Of a DNA stretch of 64,000 bases, positions 13,601 through 20,277 are shown in pieces. The stretch is taken from positions 2,542,001-2,606,000 of the forward strand of contig OY969917.1 in assembly GCA_963704565.1 (NCBI GenBank), written 5' to 3'. The stretch's first letter is position 1. Each line of letters starts with the position of its first letter. This DNA comes from Rhodoblastus sp963704565 (GTDB lineage Bacteria > Pseudomonadota > Alphaproteobacteria > Rhizobiales > Beijerinckiaceae). The notes under the pieces were generated by a model. The model searched no databases. It was not told where the DNA came from and saw only the letters and a list, made by a program, of their open reading frames with translations. Position numbers and translations under genes: made by a program.

Positions 13601-15883
13601 GAGGCCCGCGACGACCGAATCGGCGCCCGTGCCGCCAAAGATCGAATTGGCGCCGGTCCCGGCGGTGATGACGTCATTGCCGACGCCGCCGACAATCGTA
13701 TTATTGCCGTTGCCGGCGCGGATCGTGTCATTGCCCGTGGCGCCGGCAACGGTGAGGACGCGAAGGCCTTCCGGCGCGAAGGTTGTGCCGTCGCCCCAGG
13801 TGGTGACGGGCTGATTGCCCCAGATCTGATTGGCGCCATTGCCGGCGGTGATCGAATCGGCGCCGTCGCCGCCGACAATCACATTATCGCCGTCGCCGGC
13901 CTGGATCGTATCGTCGCCCCAGCCGCCGACGATGGTGTTGGCCGCCGTCCCGCCGAGGCCGGCGACGATCGAATCGTTTCCCGTGCCGCCAAAGATCGAA
14001 TTGGCGCCGGTCCCCGCGGTGATCGTATCATTGCCGACGCCGCCATAGATCGTGTTCTGGCCGGAGCCGACGGCGATCGTGTCATTGCCGGCGCCGCCAT
14101 AGATGGTGTTTTCGGCATTGCCCCCGGTGATCGACGAGCCGCCGAGGCCGGCGACGATCGAATCATTGCCGGAGCCGCCATCGATCGTGTCATGGGCGTT
14201 GCCGCCATAGATCGTGTCATTGCCGGTTCCGCCGGTGATTTTATTGCCCTGATATTCGGGATTGGTCGGCGTGGCGCCGTAGATCACGTCATTGCCATCG
14301 CCGCCGACAATGGAATCGCCGCCCGAGCCGCCGAAGATCGTGTCATTGGCGTAAATGGATTGCGAGCCGGAGCCGCCGATCAGGGTCGAGGCGACCGGGC
14401 CGCCGTCGATGACGCTGAAGTTGTCGAGATTTTCCGTGCCGATGTCGGGGCCGGTGGCGACGCCCGTCGCGAGGTCGACATCGACCTTGCCGGGCTGGGT
14501 CGAATAGTCGAGCACGTTGACGCCCGGCTGGGTCGGGCCGGTATAACTTGCCAGCTGGGCCGGGTCGGTCGGAACGCCCGCCGCCAGGGAATTGCCGAGG
14601 TCGAAGGTCGATGTCGTGCCGCCGGCCGTGCCGGAATAGGAAACATCGGCCTCGTTTTCCGGCAAGGTCGCGCCATAGAGCGTGACCGGATAAAGCGTGC
14701 CCGATTCACCGGCGCCGCTGATGAATTGCGAACCGCCGCCGGCCGCCGCGTCGCCGAAGGGGGTCTGGAAGCTTCCCGCCGCGCCGGCCACGACGGTGTC
14801 GTTGCCGTCGCCGGCCGTTATGTTCTCGTTATTCGTGCCGGCGTAGAAAACGTCATTGCCGTTGGCGGCGGTGATCGTGTCCGTGCCGGAGCCATTGCCG
14901 CCGATGATCGTGTCGTTGCCGCTGCCGCCGCTGATCGAATTATTGCCCGGACCGCCGACAAGCACGTCATTGCCGTTGCTGCCGGCCAGCGTCGAAGCGC
15001 CGCCGGCGGCTTCGAACACGTCATTGCCGCCGATATAGGCGGTCGGCTGGTTCGTCCCGCCCGAGATCGAAGGATTCGACGCGCTCGTATTATAGACGAC
15101 GCCGCCGCTGCTGTTGATCGTCCCGCTGTTTGTCGCATTGGCCGCGGTGTCGGTGAGCACGCCGCCCGAACCGGTGATGTCGACCTGGACCGTATTGCCC
15201 GGGGCGCCGTTGACAATGATCGTGTTGTCGCCGTCGCCGGTATTGGCGACGATTTTCGACACCGGGCCGTCGGGCGCCTGGACCTCCCAGATATTGGTGA
15301 CCGGATTCCAGTAATAGACGGTGATGTCGTTATTCGCGGCAATGTCGATGACATAGGTCGAGCTGTCGTCGGCGAGAATTTCCTGGGGCGTCTGGGCCGG
15401 TTCGTTCTTTGTCGTCGGGAACAGCTGGGTCGAGGTGAGATCCTGCGATGGCAGGCTCACGTCCGTGCCGGTGTTCAGCGGGTCGGGGTTGTTGCGGTCG
15501 CCGACGGTGGAGCCGACATAAAGATCGAACTGGTCATTGGCCTGGTTGTAAAGACCGAGCGGCGCCACATCCTCGGGCGGGGTGTTCTGCGGGCCGAAGG
15601 AGAAGACATTGGCCGAGGCGATCGTGTCCGATCCGGACGGCCCGAAGCCCCACAAGGTGCTCCAGACGAAATTCAGGCCGACGCTGACGTCGCCCGAAAT
15701 ATCGACCGGTCCGAGTTCGCCCGCGCCGGGATCCAGATTGTTTTGAACATCGTTCTCTATGCCGTCCCAATGGAGCAGGCCCGCCGCGTCGGCGCCGAAC
15801 AGAGTGGCGTTGACGCCGAGCGTCACGTCGCCTTCGAGCCCGACGCTGAAGGCGCCCAGCAGCACGCTGGCGATCAGGCTCAT
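3737..15883 (-). CDS. Giant LEPR-XLL/RTX/beta-helix surface protein, central segment
   Basis: This is a 4,048-codon frame that is the middle of the giant protein, not a separate gene: its first ATG has no ribosome binding site, and the frame is open further upstream to meet the N-terminal segment near 15915. Residues about 285-1310 are RTX-like GGxGNDxI repeats. Residues about 1330-1750 are a beta-propeller-like stretch with repeated PVVAWT motifs. The rest is a chain of modules, each opening with a DxNxGxSPxxPMA...LxPGDxxxVxAGxY motif, followed by beta-helix rungs and closing with an SPAxxxGDPA motif. A malectin-like domain lies at about 4155-4560. The stop at 3737 results from a one-base lesion near 3750. 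No protease or lyase active site was recognised. The role is most likely adhesin or surface-layer component (inference). Confidence 0.85.
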   Translation of the reverse strand: MSLIASVLLGAFSVGLEGDVTLGVNATLFGADAAGLLHWDGIENDVQNNLDPGAGELGPVDISGDVSVGLNFVWSTLWGFGPSGSDTIASANVFSFGPQNTPPEDVAPLGLYNQANDQFDLYVGSTVGDRNNPDPLNTGTDVSLPSQDLTSTQLFPTTKNEPAQTPQEILADDSSTYVIDIAANNDITVYYWNPVTNIWEVQAPDGPVSKIVANTGDGDNTIIVNGAPGNTVQVDITGSGGVLTDTAANATNSGTINSSGGVVYNTSASNPSISGGTNQPTAYIGGNDVFEAAGGASTLAGSNGNDVLVGGPGNNSISGGSGNDTIIGGNGSGTDTITAANGNDVFYAGTNNENITAGDGNDTVVAGAAGSFQTPFGDAAAGGGSQFISGAGESGTLYPVTLYGATLPENEADVSYSGTAGGTTSTFDLGNSLAAGVPTDPAQLASYTGPTQPGVNVLDYSTQPGKVDVDLATGVATGPDIGTENLDNFSVIDGGPVASTLIGGSGSQSIYANDTIFGGSGGDSIVGGDGNDVIYGATPTNPEYQGNKITGGTGNDTIYGGNAHDTIDGGSGNDSIVAGLGGSSITGGNAENTIYGGAGNDTIAVGSGQNTIYGGVGNDTITAGTGANSIFGGTGNDSIVAGLGGTAANTIVGGWGDDTIQAGDGDNVIVGGDGADSITAGNGANQIWGNQPVTTWGDGTTFAPEGLRVLTVAGATGNDTIRAGNGNNTIVGGVGNDVITAGTGANSIFGGTGADSVVAGLGGAGANSILGGTGDDTIQAGNGQNTIVGGAGNDSITAGNGDNLIFGNQAVTTWGDTTFLGGTGNDTIIAGTGSNTIFGGVGDDSIVAGLGGTGANTIVGGWGNDTIEAGNGQNTIVGGDGSDSITAGNGDNIIWGNRDVTVIGANTVYGGTGNDTIDVGNGDNTIYGGTGDNQIFAGNGDNIILGGIGNDTISTGSGDNTITGGTGDNVISVAGGQNVIDAGEGDNIIQGGSGADIIRAGDGNNQVTAGSGVETIVLGDGSNIVHGGAGPDNVTFGNGNNFFYGGAGADSVVAGSGTNVIFGGQGNNFISDGAGHAIIQGGAGNNLIYGGGLSSTILGGGGNDTIHGGGGGNLIVGGTGNATITGGAGGDVIYGAEGDSEIYSGGGATKIFGDHAGLTFALSTLGALTNGVAAPSTGATNSRETITGGTGPDSLYGGAGAATITGGTGTRYIQGGGLASLIQGGPGSDVTIQAGPSGDVIIGSDGGGDSITGGAGNDRIELRGGDNYAAGGGGANVIIGSSFGNDTLVGSSGQDTLLGGASTDVLQDTSADQTDDLVANSGESGDALSADTPVAPVPSVTLPSDSVADGWWSPIAGPAGIQLGGPGSNASNPVVAAGANGPWVAWTQTNDGGVGLFVAEDVNGTWTAFGGSATGLGLGLAGASASNPSIAIYNGEPVVAWTSTTAAGSAIVVAAYTPGPGGTPGDWITLGDSYVAAGVGGIGAYDHAQIAITSAGPVVVWRDLSGATPALDALQFNGTSWVDVGASLEIPGTAGVTAAFSAAAASANVAVAFSLPTANGAALTVLQYSGGAWSALPQPNALTAAANPDAVYALSPTIAYREGTLFIAWVETDVTTNYDSALYSEYFSAGAWQPAGSASGAGLTNVDETVATPIFAVDGATLSLAWTSTLQTASGEINALRVATWNGSTFAPAQPTDVTGTGIGVVAGAPSSLSFLLSASGGYLAYDNDGGSGVFVRSAQTSASELFIADSKTSIASILASGDLEPGALILVTGPTSDSALTLGAAADGVTIAGLDGVTFGPSITINGATGVTIRNLIVSGGISVSNTANVTLAEDTTPSVTLNGATGLLMRSNTIGTLTISGASGGQIYDNTIAGMVDGLVIDAAFTGLIFNNDISASAVAVTYAAAAALSDNRIHGAAIGVATAISDSATLFGAVAGSTPNIITGNNVGVSLSNSQVINQLITANIVGVSGSGIIGGTSAALYNQITYNQTGVSGFTGLIQFNQIDDNATGINATSGLNIFSNQLVANTQNAIVVSGVSQVQIEGNTIHAYIGNGVYLTNSAKNVVITSNIIWTDTGTGIYVSDNSQTGFWSDYNTLFATGAGTIVYWTQYYADILDWQDDVNLYDLNSIGVTSVNPVWAEPHFGVDQYGFEITRPPVAGLEATDPTIDAGDPAAAFEGFSNAVQNSGVTNLLADGGFANGLTGWSWTAGGTTTTSALTPWDSTAEYESGLNPNTVLQQTVSLLQNGVTTTEIDAGAVQVAFGGQVSILTSAVSAQVSLVFLAADGTTTIGNAVVVPAGTTLGSFMRVFDTVTAPVGARSVEYLFSVAKTDSSQGALLDDAFLGLVTQGVGTDQGVRTSADVLPDLSTLGRIQLQYPQYYVNWVATTPNYITWDAYGAAAGQPVSIQLWQETANGPALLATIVSSTADTGEYAWSPSESDIAPGTTGLLIRISSVADPAVFEMSQEPFTVPVVGTEFYVATPAEGGSNRNTGTSPDSPLPNPVNLFRDYDITGGDVVNIAAGDYPLIVPLQLSGTTNYGFGLESGFTIQGSTTGVVTLQQANPDITPQALIQITGASYVTIDNLTLIGAVEGLLVNGGSNDFSAANITATGQSHAGFDITTTSPSGALANLTAEDNGEYGLVFNGSIGSITDFTESGDVYGIYANTYPYASIGLLANSSLTDNSDYGIYLQLTGASVIDGDTFTGNSTGAWIAGAGIVFGDATLTDGKGNVVSNNSYQAIVSSYATVVGNVISDNYGRVEAVDISNGGVFSYNLVFGNTYGVSINYGSGDSIVGNRIFDNANYGMVLNTTNATVSQNTLYSNAFGIQVGGGGNTIENNLIYADTYAGLYLYNAANNTIINNTIYEPTAGSVVYAPNPNDDLGAVVLDYNSTGTKLENNVIVALDGAGVFVANTSETGFVSDYNLFQTGTGGRIGTWLGLAQTTLAQWQTATGQDAQSQSGNPQFVNPTGGAASTGYVSPSQNGDADDFHLMSLQGSDHSGSLSVVVGSNGLPQMASGVYSDDTVSSPAIAAGNPATPIGAEPSPNGGIVEIGAYGGTNESSLTPNTFIDLTAPAAGATLTQGTTVSISWHAYNDPGAVTISVISSAGTTVLASGVADTGAYSWTIDSATFAPASNYVVEVASATNTATSGAFSIAAPVHIYYVNGSLSGGQYTTAGGSDSNDGKSPSTPMATLGHLLATTTLEPGDLVYVDAGTYLLTNNIVFPAADSGTGSLAAQAITIQGPTQTGLTATFNRQGTSSGFYDFEFAGASNVILDNLSITGGAVGIQIDDNKNSTGITVENSNVYGNDINIYDGVGDNGFTLTGSQIYDQLSSFGVEINTANNATIANDAITASSVGGYNVYVTAAANVTISNDSFVGGGYSPLMLYVNDSTNLLADDLTMSGSTYFGAYISGASGVFENSRIVGGDMSLQIAGLGASAQMLAEGNSISGETTGNEGSSGLIVGSYAEALNNKVFASDIGITVGGADSLAESNQAYDNVVGAQAEGVGIEVETGGTAQGNTVYGNTIGMIDDGTNTTIENNTLYGNISIGIQVGQYTNSNTHAIVNNTIVQSSGAALDLYTPNAIDTTFLDNIVSLTGAGTVALVAPAANQVGFFSDYNLYDLESGATMATWSGQAMATLDNFKTEVAMDLNSIAAVPDFVNAAADNFALQSDSPAVNRGDPALQYYLEPAGNGDRVDIGAQGGTTQANSGPTQVVQLLGQTGGLRYQVGQTTTVNFTSAGLVASNPVLQINAGGAQTVLGADSSNVWQGNEYETLSGTLGTISNPVSANGYNIPQGVLQNYQYFNNSSYSGSYAIPVAAGTYQVTLVFVDPSSTAVGQHVFNIIANGVTEQTDFDVFRAAGGANKATEVTFSVTVAGNNGLNLTLQSDVAYAMISGIQIAQVTPNPAPWTASAEVSYDGGVTWTTIATGLTFNSYGAGSFSFTPTAATGNGLLQIVATNGQQTVTDTSLGAFTVAPASTEFYISTTGSDSNSGTSPTSPMASLAALLNVYSLQPGDTINVAAGTYALATSITLGAADSGAPAIRS
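11950..15030 (-). repeat. RTX-like calcium-binding nonapeptide repeat array in the giant protein
   Basis: About 3 kb encodes several dozen imperfect repeats of the form GGxGNDxIxxG and GGTGDNxI, for example GGSGNDTIIGG and GGTGNDTIYGG. On the DNA level this appears as repeated GC-rich motifs that could be mistaken for satellite DNA or CRISPR. Larger sub-blocks also repeat, such as TITAGTGANSIFGGTGNDSI and the NxIWGNxxVTTWGD blocks near 13200, 13450 and 13810, pointing to internal duplication. Proteins with such repeats bind calcium and fold outside the cell. The array is in the N-terminal half of the protein, not next to a C-terminal type I secretion signal. Confidence 0.85.
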
Positions 15884-18800
15884 GCCGATGCTGGCGTTGA
15901 ACTGGATGGACCTCGGCGGGGTTGGTGCTGGCGAGCAGCGGATCGCCGCCGATGAACAGGCCGTCGAGCAGGCTGGGCTGGTAACCCTGCGGCGGCGGAA
16001 GCACGCCGATCAGCTCGGCGAGACCGGTGGAATCATAGCCGAATTGCAGGCCGAGATTGATGCCGACGCTGACGTCGAGACCGATCTCGGCGGTGATGAT
16101 GCCGAAAAACGACACCGCGCCCAATGGAATGGAATCGGAGACTTTCGCCGAGACGCCGAGGCTGATGTTGAAGAATTGCACCTGCTGGCCGAACAGCATG
16201 CCGAGAATGCTGGCGGGGTTCTCGAAAAACGGGAAGGAGACGCTGGCGACCGAATTGCTTGAGGTCTCCGACATCGGATTGCCGGTGGTCCCATCTATGG
16301 GATCCTGGCTTTCCAGATTCGAAAGATCGGTGCCGATCGTTGAGAAAGCCGAGCCGGCGCCCGAGATGAGGCCCGACAGCGAGTTGAGCAGGCCGGAGCC
16401 AAGGCCGGCGATGGCGGCGCCCGAGCCGTCGGTTTCCGCGGTGGGATCGTTCTCGAAATTGCCGACCTGATCGCCGAGGCTCGAGACTCCGCTACCGGAA
16501 TCGACCTTGACCTGTCCTTGGCCGAGATCCTTGCCGGAAAAATTCAGCGAGCCGAGCGAAATCTCCAGCGCGCCGACGCTCTCCATATCCTGATAGGCCT
16601 GGTCGATATAAATGACGATCTCGAGCGCCTTGTTGGCGATGCCGGCGATCGTGCCCGCATCCGGCAGCCCTTCGAAATCGGCCATCAGATCGAAGGCCAT
16701 ATCGACCCAGTCATAGGGCTGGCCGCTCGTATAGCTGGGGAAGAATGTGCTGAATCCCGGGATATTGCCGAGCACGCTGACGATGTCGCTGACGATCGGC
16801 ACCGGCGAAGTCAGGAACTGGAACAGCTGCAACATGCCGTCGGTGGCGTCATAGATCGGCTTCAACGCCGGCATCAGGAAATTGGAAATGGCCGTGCCGA
16901 GATTGAGCTCGATGTCGTTCAGCCCGACCGTCGGCCATTCCGAGCTATCCGTGACCGAACTCGGGTCGGTGAGCACGCTTGCATTGGTGATCGTCCAGTC
17001 GAACTGGAACTGGGCGTTCAAGCTCGGATAATCGCTTGTATCCTGTAAAATCTTCGTGCCATCGGGCTGCGGGACCGGTTGGAAATCGCCGCCGAAAGCG
17101 ATTTGCAGATTGGAATGCATGGCCAAATTCACCGTCGGCGTCGCCGACAGGCTGGTGATCTGAGCGGATTGAACCTGCATTCCGCCGTTGAGCCCGCCGC
17201 CCGCCGTTCCTCCGGTCACCGCGAGGCCGATGCTTCCGGTCACGCCCGTATGCGTCTGGCCCGTTTGCGTCAGGGGCTGCTCGGTCAGCAGGGCCTCGAA
17301 GAAGCCCATTTGCCCGACCGCCTGGAAACCGTCGGCCAAAGTGAAGCCGACGTTGAAATTGACCGGCGAGCCGCTGTTGGCTTTATTGCCGGTGACCAGA
17401 TAGGCGCCGCCGCTTACCTCGGTCATGCCCAGTCCGAGCGTGACGATCCAGCCGATCGACGCCTGAGCCGCCGAGTCGCCGCTCATCGACAGGCCGAGGC
17501 CGGGAATGCCGAGATCGCCGGTCAGCGGAATTGTCATTGTCTTGGTCTGGCCAAGGGTCAGGTCGATTTCGAGCTGGCTGATATTATTGAGGTCCACGAC
17601 CGTTCCGGCATTGACCTCGGTGGCCGAGCCGCCGTTGGGTTGATACCAGATGTCGACGGGATCGGTGACGCCCGCCGGCACGAGATTGGCCGAAGTCAGG
17701 ACATTATCGATATCGGTCTGTAGCTGGACCAGCCCATAGGTCGGATCGTCGAGATCGGCCTGGATTTGCGATTGCAAATCCGAGATTTTATTGGTGATCG
17801 GCGCCAACAGGCTGGAAATATCGAGCGCGGATTGCAGATTTTTGCCAATCAACGGCAGGTCGCCGAGGCTCGACACAACGGAATTGACCTGGGATTCGGC
17901 GCTGGAAATTTCGCTGGTCAGATCGGTGATGACCGCTTCGACATTTTGCGCGAAAGCCGAAGGCTCAACCGGCGCGATTGTGACGCTCGGCGTGGCGGAC
18001 GGGCCCGCCGTTTCGGTCGCGGTGACCTGTTGCAGCTGGTCGGATGTGCCGGATGTCGTGCTCTCGAGGTCGCCGACCAGATTGATCGTGCTCGGCCCAT
18101 TGGCCGAGCCACTGATCTGGCCGTCGACGACGGTCTGGCCATTGCCGACGGTGATGGTCGCGTCCCCCGCGATCGCGCTTCCCGAAGCTTCCGAAATCGT
18201 GGTCAGATTCGCGGTGCTCAGGCTCGATCCGCTCGGCACGGTGAGCGCGACATTCGTGCCGACGTAAATATCGATCGTGCCGCTGACAATATCGTAATTT
18301 GGCGTTCCGCCCAGCGTGGCCGTCAAAAACGGATCCTGGCGCAAATTCGGATTGGCGAAGGTCGTCTGCGAGGCCAGCGACGCCGAAAACAGATCGAACA
18401 CGGGCGAAGTCGCGCTGGTCATGTCGGCGCCGAACACCAGATCGGCGACTTCGGTGGTCGTCTGGGTCAGCTGATAACTGCCGCTGAGCGTCTGGCTGCC
18501 GGAGCCGTCAGCGGTCACCGCCGCGCTCGCCGCCGCCGGCGTCTGGGTCACGCTCAGACTGAGATTGATCTCGTCGACCTTGCCGCTCGAACCGGCGCCG
18601 AGCGTCGGCGTCGCGGTCACGTTCAGGCTGGTCGCGCCGGAAACCGTGATGGCGTTGAGGGCACTGGCGAGGCCCGCCAGGGTCGGGGCGGCATTGCCGG
18701 TCAAATAGCCGCTCGCCGCCTGTTCGACGAGAACAAACGGATTGACGACGCCAGACCCCAGCGTCGAGGCGACGCCGGCGAGATCGGCGAGACTGCGGCT

Positions 18801-19061
18801 GATGAAAGGGGCGTCGCCGGTCAGCGCGGTCGAATTGGCGAGGTTGTGGATCGCGCCGTCGAGGGCTTCGAGGCCGCTGACCAGGGCCGTTCCCGCCGCG
18901 ACGTTGAGGTCGGCGGAAAGCAGAAGCCTCGGCTCAAGCGCCTCGATCGAGAACCGGTGCTTGTGCGCGGCGTCCAGGCTTTGCTTTTTTTCCAGAGCGC
19001 GGGCTTTGTCGCGGCTCTCTCCGCCGCGGCGAGCGCGGCCGCCTTCCCTGAATTTCCGCAT
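15534..19061 (-). CDS. Giant LEPR-XLL surface protein, N-terminal segment
   Basis: I start it at the ATG at 19061, which has GGAG six bases upstream; a GTG at 19091 is in frame but has a weaker site. The leader is strongly basic and has no Sec signal peptide. LEPRLLLSAD follows at residues 42-51; this motif is known near the N-terminus of very large repeat-rich bacterial proteins. Residues 50-1050 are Ser/Thr/Gly/Asn-rich and beta-rich, with a helical patch near residues 340-420. After about residue 1050 (position about 15915) this frame becomes Arg-rich nonsense up to the stop at 15534, while the adjacent frame carries the natural sequence (QFNASIGMSLIASVLLG). Removing one base near 15915 joins them. 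The gene lies directly downstream of the export-like operon on the same strand. Confidence 0.85.
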   Translation of the reverse strand: MRKFREGGRARRGGESRDKARALEKKQSLDAAHKHRFSIEALEPRLLLSADLNVAAGTALVSGLEALDGAIHNLANSTALTGDAPFISRSLADLAGVASTLGSGVVNPFVLVEQAASGYLTGNAAPTLAGLASALNAITVSGATSLNVTATPTLGAGSSGKVDEINLSLSVTQTPAAASAAVTADGSGSQTLSGSYQLTQTTTEVADLVFGADMTSATSPVFDLFSASLASQTTFANPNLRQDPFLTATLGGTPNYDIVSGTIDIYVGTNVALTVPSGSSLSTANLTTISEASGSAIAGDATITVGNGQTVVDGQISGSANGPSTINLVGDLESTTSGTSDQLQQVTATETAGPSATPSVTIAPVEPSAFAQNVEAVITDLTSEISSAESQVNSVVSSLGDLPLIGKNLQSALDISSLLAPITNKISDLQSQIQADLDDPTYGLVQLQTDIDNVLTSANLVPAGVTDPVDIWYQPNGGSATEVNAGTVVDLNNISQLEIDLTLGQTKTMTIPLTGDLGIPGLGLSMSGDSAAQASIGWIVTLGLGMTEVSGGAYLVTGNKANSGSPVNFNVGFTLADGFQAVGQMGFFEALLTEQPLTQTGQTHTGVTGSIGLAVTGGTAGGGLNGGMQVQSAQITSLSATPTVNLAMHSNLQIAFGGDFQPVPQPDGTKILQDTSDYPSLNAQFQFDWTITNASVLTDPSSVTDSSEWPTVGLNDIELNLGTAISNFLMPALKPIYDATDGMLQLFQFLTSPVPIVSDIVSVLGNIPGFSTFFPSYTSGQPYDWVDMAFDLMADFEGLPDAGTIAGIANKALEIVIYIDQAYQDMESVGALEISLGSLNFSGKDLGQGQVKVDSGSGVSSLGDQVGNFENDPTAETDGSGAAIAGLGSGLLNSLSGLISGAGSAFSTIGTDLSNLESQDPIDGTTGNPMSETSSNSVASVSFPFFENPASILGMLFGQQVQFFNISLGVSAKVSDSIPLGAVSFFGIITAEIGLDVSVGINLGLQFGYDSTGLAELIGVLPPPQGYQPSLLDGLFIGGDPLLASTNPAEVHPVQRQHRHEPDRQRAAGRLQRRARRRRDARRQRHSVRRRRGGPAPLGRHRERCSKQSGSRRGRTRTGRYFGRRQRRPEFRLEHLVGLRAVRIGHDRLGQCLLLRPAEHPARGCGAARSLQPGQ

Positions 19062-19453
19062 GACCCGCTCCGGAGGCGCCAACGCGAACACAGAGCCTGA
19101 AAGCCCATGACCGCATCCTCCTGAAATTCCGAATCATTGTAAAGGCTTGAAAATTCAAAAAATTGCGATGTGCTTTGCCGGGAGACCGCTCCGCATTTGT
19201 TCGATCGCTCAGGTATTTTTGCTTAACAACTTGTTAAACCGCGATTTATCGGCCTTTACGGCGACTCGGACCAAGGAGGCGCCCGACGAACGGCCACATG
19301 CCAAATTTTTTGCGGCAAATACGGAGAAGGAAAGTCACAAGGCAGAGCTCTATCTGCGTACGCAAAAGCAAACGCCCGCTTTTTACTGAAACGCAGCAAA
19401 GATAAAGCATCCGGCATAGTTTACCTCTCAACCAAATCGTGCGCGCCTCTACG
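19062..19453. promoter_or_regulatory. AT-richer leader region upstream of the giant gene, with a palindrome
   Basis: This 392-base gap separates the end of the export-like operon from the giant gene start. It is markedly more AT-rich than its surroundings. A perfect 7-bp inverted repeat with one central base, TTAACAACTTGTTAA, lies at 19223-19237, about 165 bases upstream of the start codon, and could be an operator. An AGGAGG followed by an out-of-frame ATG at 19108 also lies just upstream of the chosen start. An 80-codon frame on the plus strand (19147-19389) has no recognisable features and is judged spurious. Confidence 0.4.
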
Positions 19454-20277
19454 TCAGGGCAGGAATTCAACGCCGCAGCGCTCGCCGGCCGGCAGCGCGC
19501 CGTCGGGATTGGGCAGGCGCAATTGCACCAGAAACAGACCGCTGGAGGCGTCGATCTGCGGGTCTTTGGTGATGATCTCCGCCTGGCGCGGAGCGGACGC
19601 GGGTCCCGGGGCGTGATCATCGCCTTGCCGCCCACGGCGACCAGGGAATAAGCGCTCGCCGGGAGATAGACGTCGACCCGCAGAGGGTCGATTTCCGTGA
19701 GCGTCGCCACTGCCGTCGAAGGATCGGCATATTCGCCGACATGCAATTCGACGGCGGTGATCACGCCATTGGCCGGGGCGCGCAAGATGCGGCGCTCCAG
19801 AGTCGCTTCGAGCCGCCGCAGATCGAAGCCTGCGAGGGTTTTCTCGATCCGCGCCTGTTCGACATCGGCCTTGGCGACATTCGCCTGGGCCTCGGCGTCT
19901 TCCAGCGCCTGCTGATTGGCGATGGCCTCGGCGCGCAAACGGGTGAGCCGTCCCGCCTTGGCGGCGGCGAGATCGGCCGCCGCCTGTTTGAAACGGATCT
20001 GCACGTCGGTTTGCGCCCGCACCCGCGCCGCTTCGACCTGCGCCTGTTCGACGCCGGATTCCAGACGCGCGACGACGTCGCCCTTTTTCACTTTGGTCGA
20101 TCGTTCGACATTGACCTCGGCCAGCGCGCCCGCCGTGGCCATGGCGAGCTTGTAGGTGTGATTGGGGCCGATCAGGCACGAGGCTCCCGCCCCATATTCG
20201 GCAAGACTTGCCGAAAAAGCCTGAGGAGCCCCGCAACAGGCCAGAAGGGCCGCGACAAAGGTTCGCTTCGTCCACAT
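19454..20277 (-). CDS. Periplasmic adaptor (HlyD/RND membrane-fusion type), frameshifted
   Basis: The protein begins with a signal peptide (residues 1-22, ending QAFSA). A biotinyl-lipoyl-like half (GALAEVNVERSTKVKKGDVVARLESG) and a long alpha-helical hairpin rich in Ala, Gln and Glu follow, then the second lipoyl half (RILRAPANGVITAVELHVGEY) and a beta-barrel part. This is the layout of periplasmic adaptor subunits that join an inner membrane pump to an outer membrane channel. Near 19600 the frame breaks: the ATG frame reads Arg/Ser/Pro-rich nonsense, while the next frame gives QAEIITKDPQIDASSGLFL and ends at 19454 in GERCGVEFLP. Adding one base restores one protein of about 274 residues. 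Its ATG overlaps the stop of the SecA-like gene (TGATG), so translation is probably coupled. Confidence 0.75.

Noticed and set aside
11950..15030. CRISPR-like or satellite DNA appearance
   Set aside because: The repeats are imperfect, in frame and encode RTX nonapeptides; there are no unique spacers between identical repeats.
13265..15955. Plus-strand frame of 896 codons over the RTX array
   Set aside because: It is the antisense of GGxGND repeats; repeated AGDDRI/AAKDRI motifs come from the RTX codons on the other strand.
19147..19389. 80-codon plus-strand frame in the gap before the giant gene
   Set aside because: No ribosome site, no motif, no conserved-looking pattern; the region fits a leader/promoter better.
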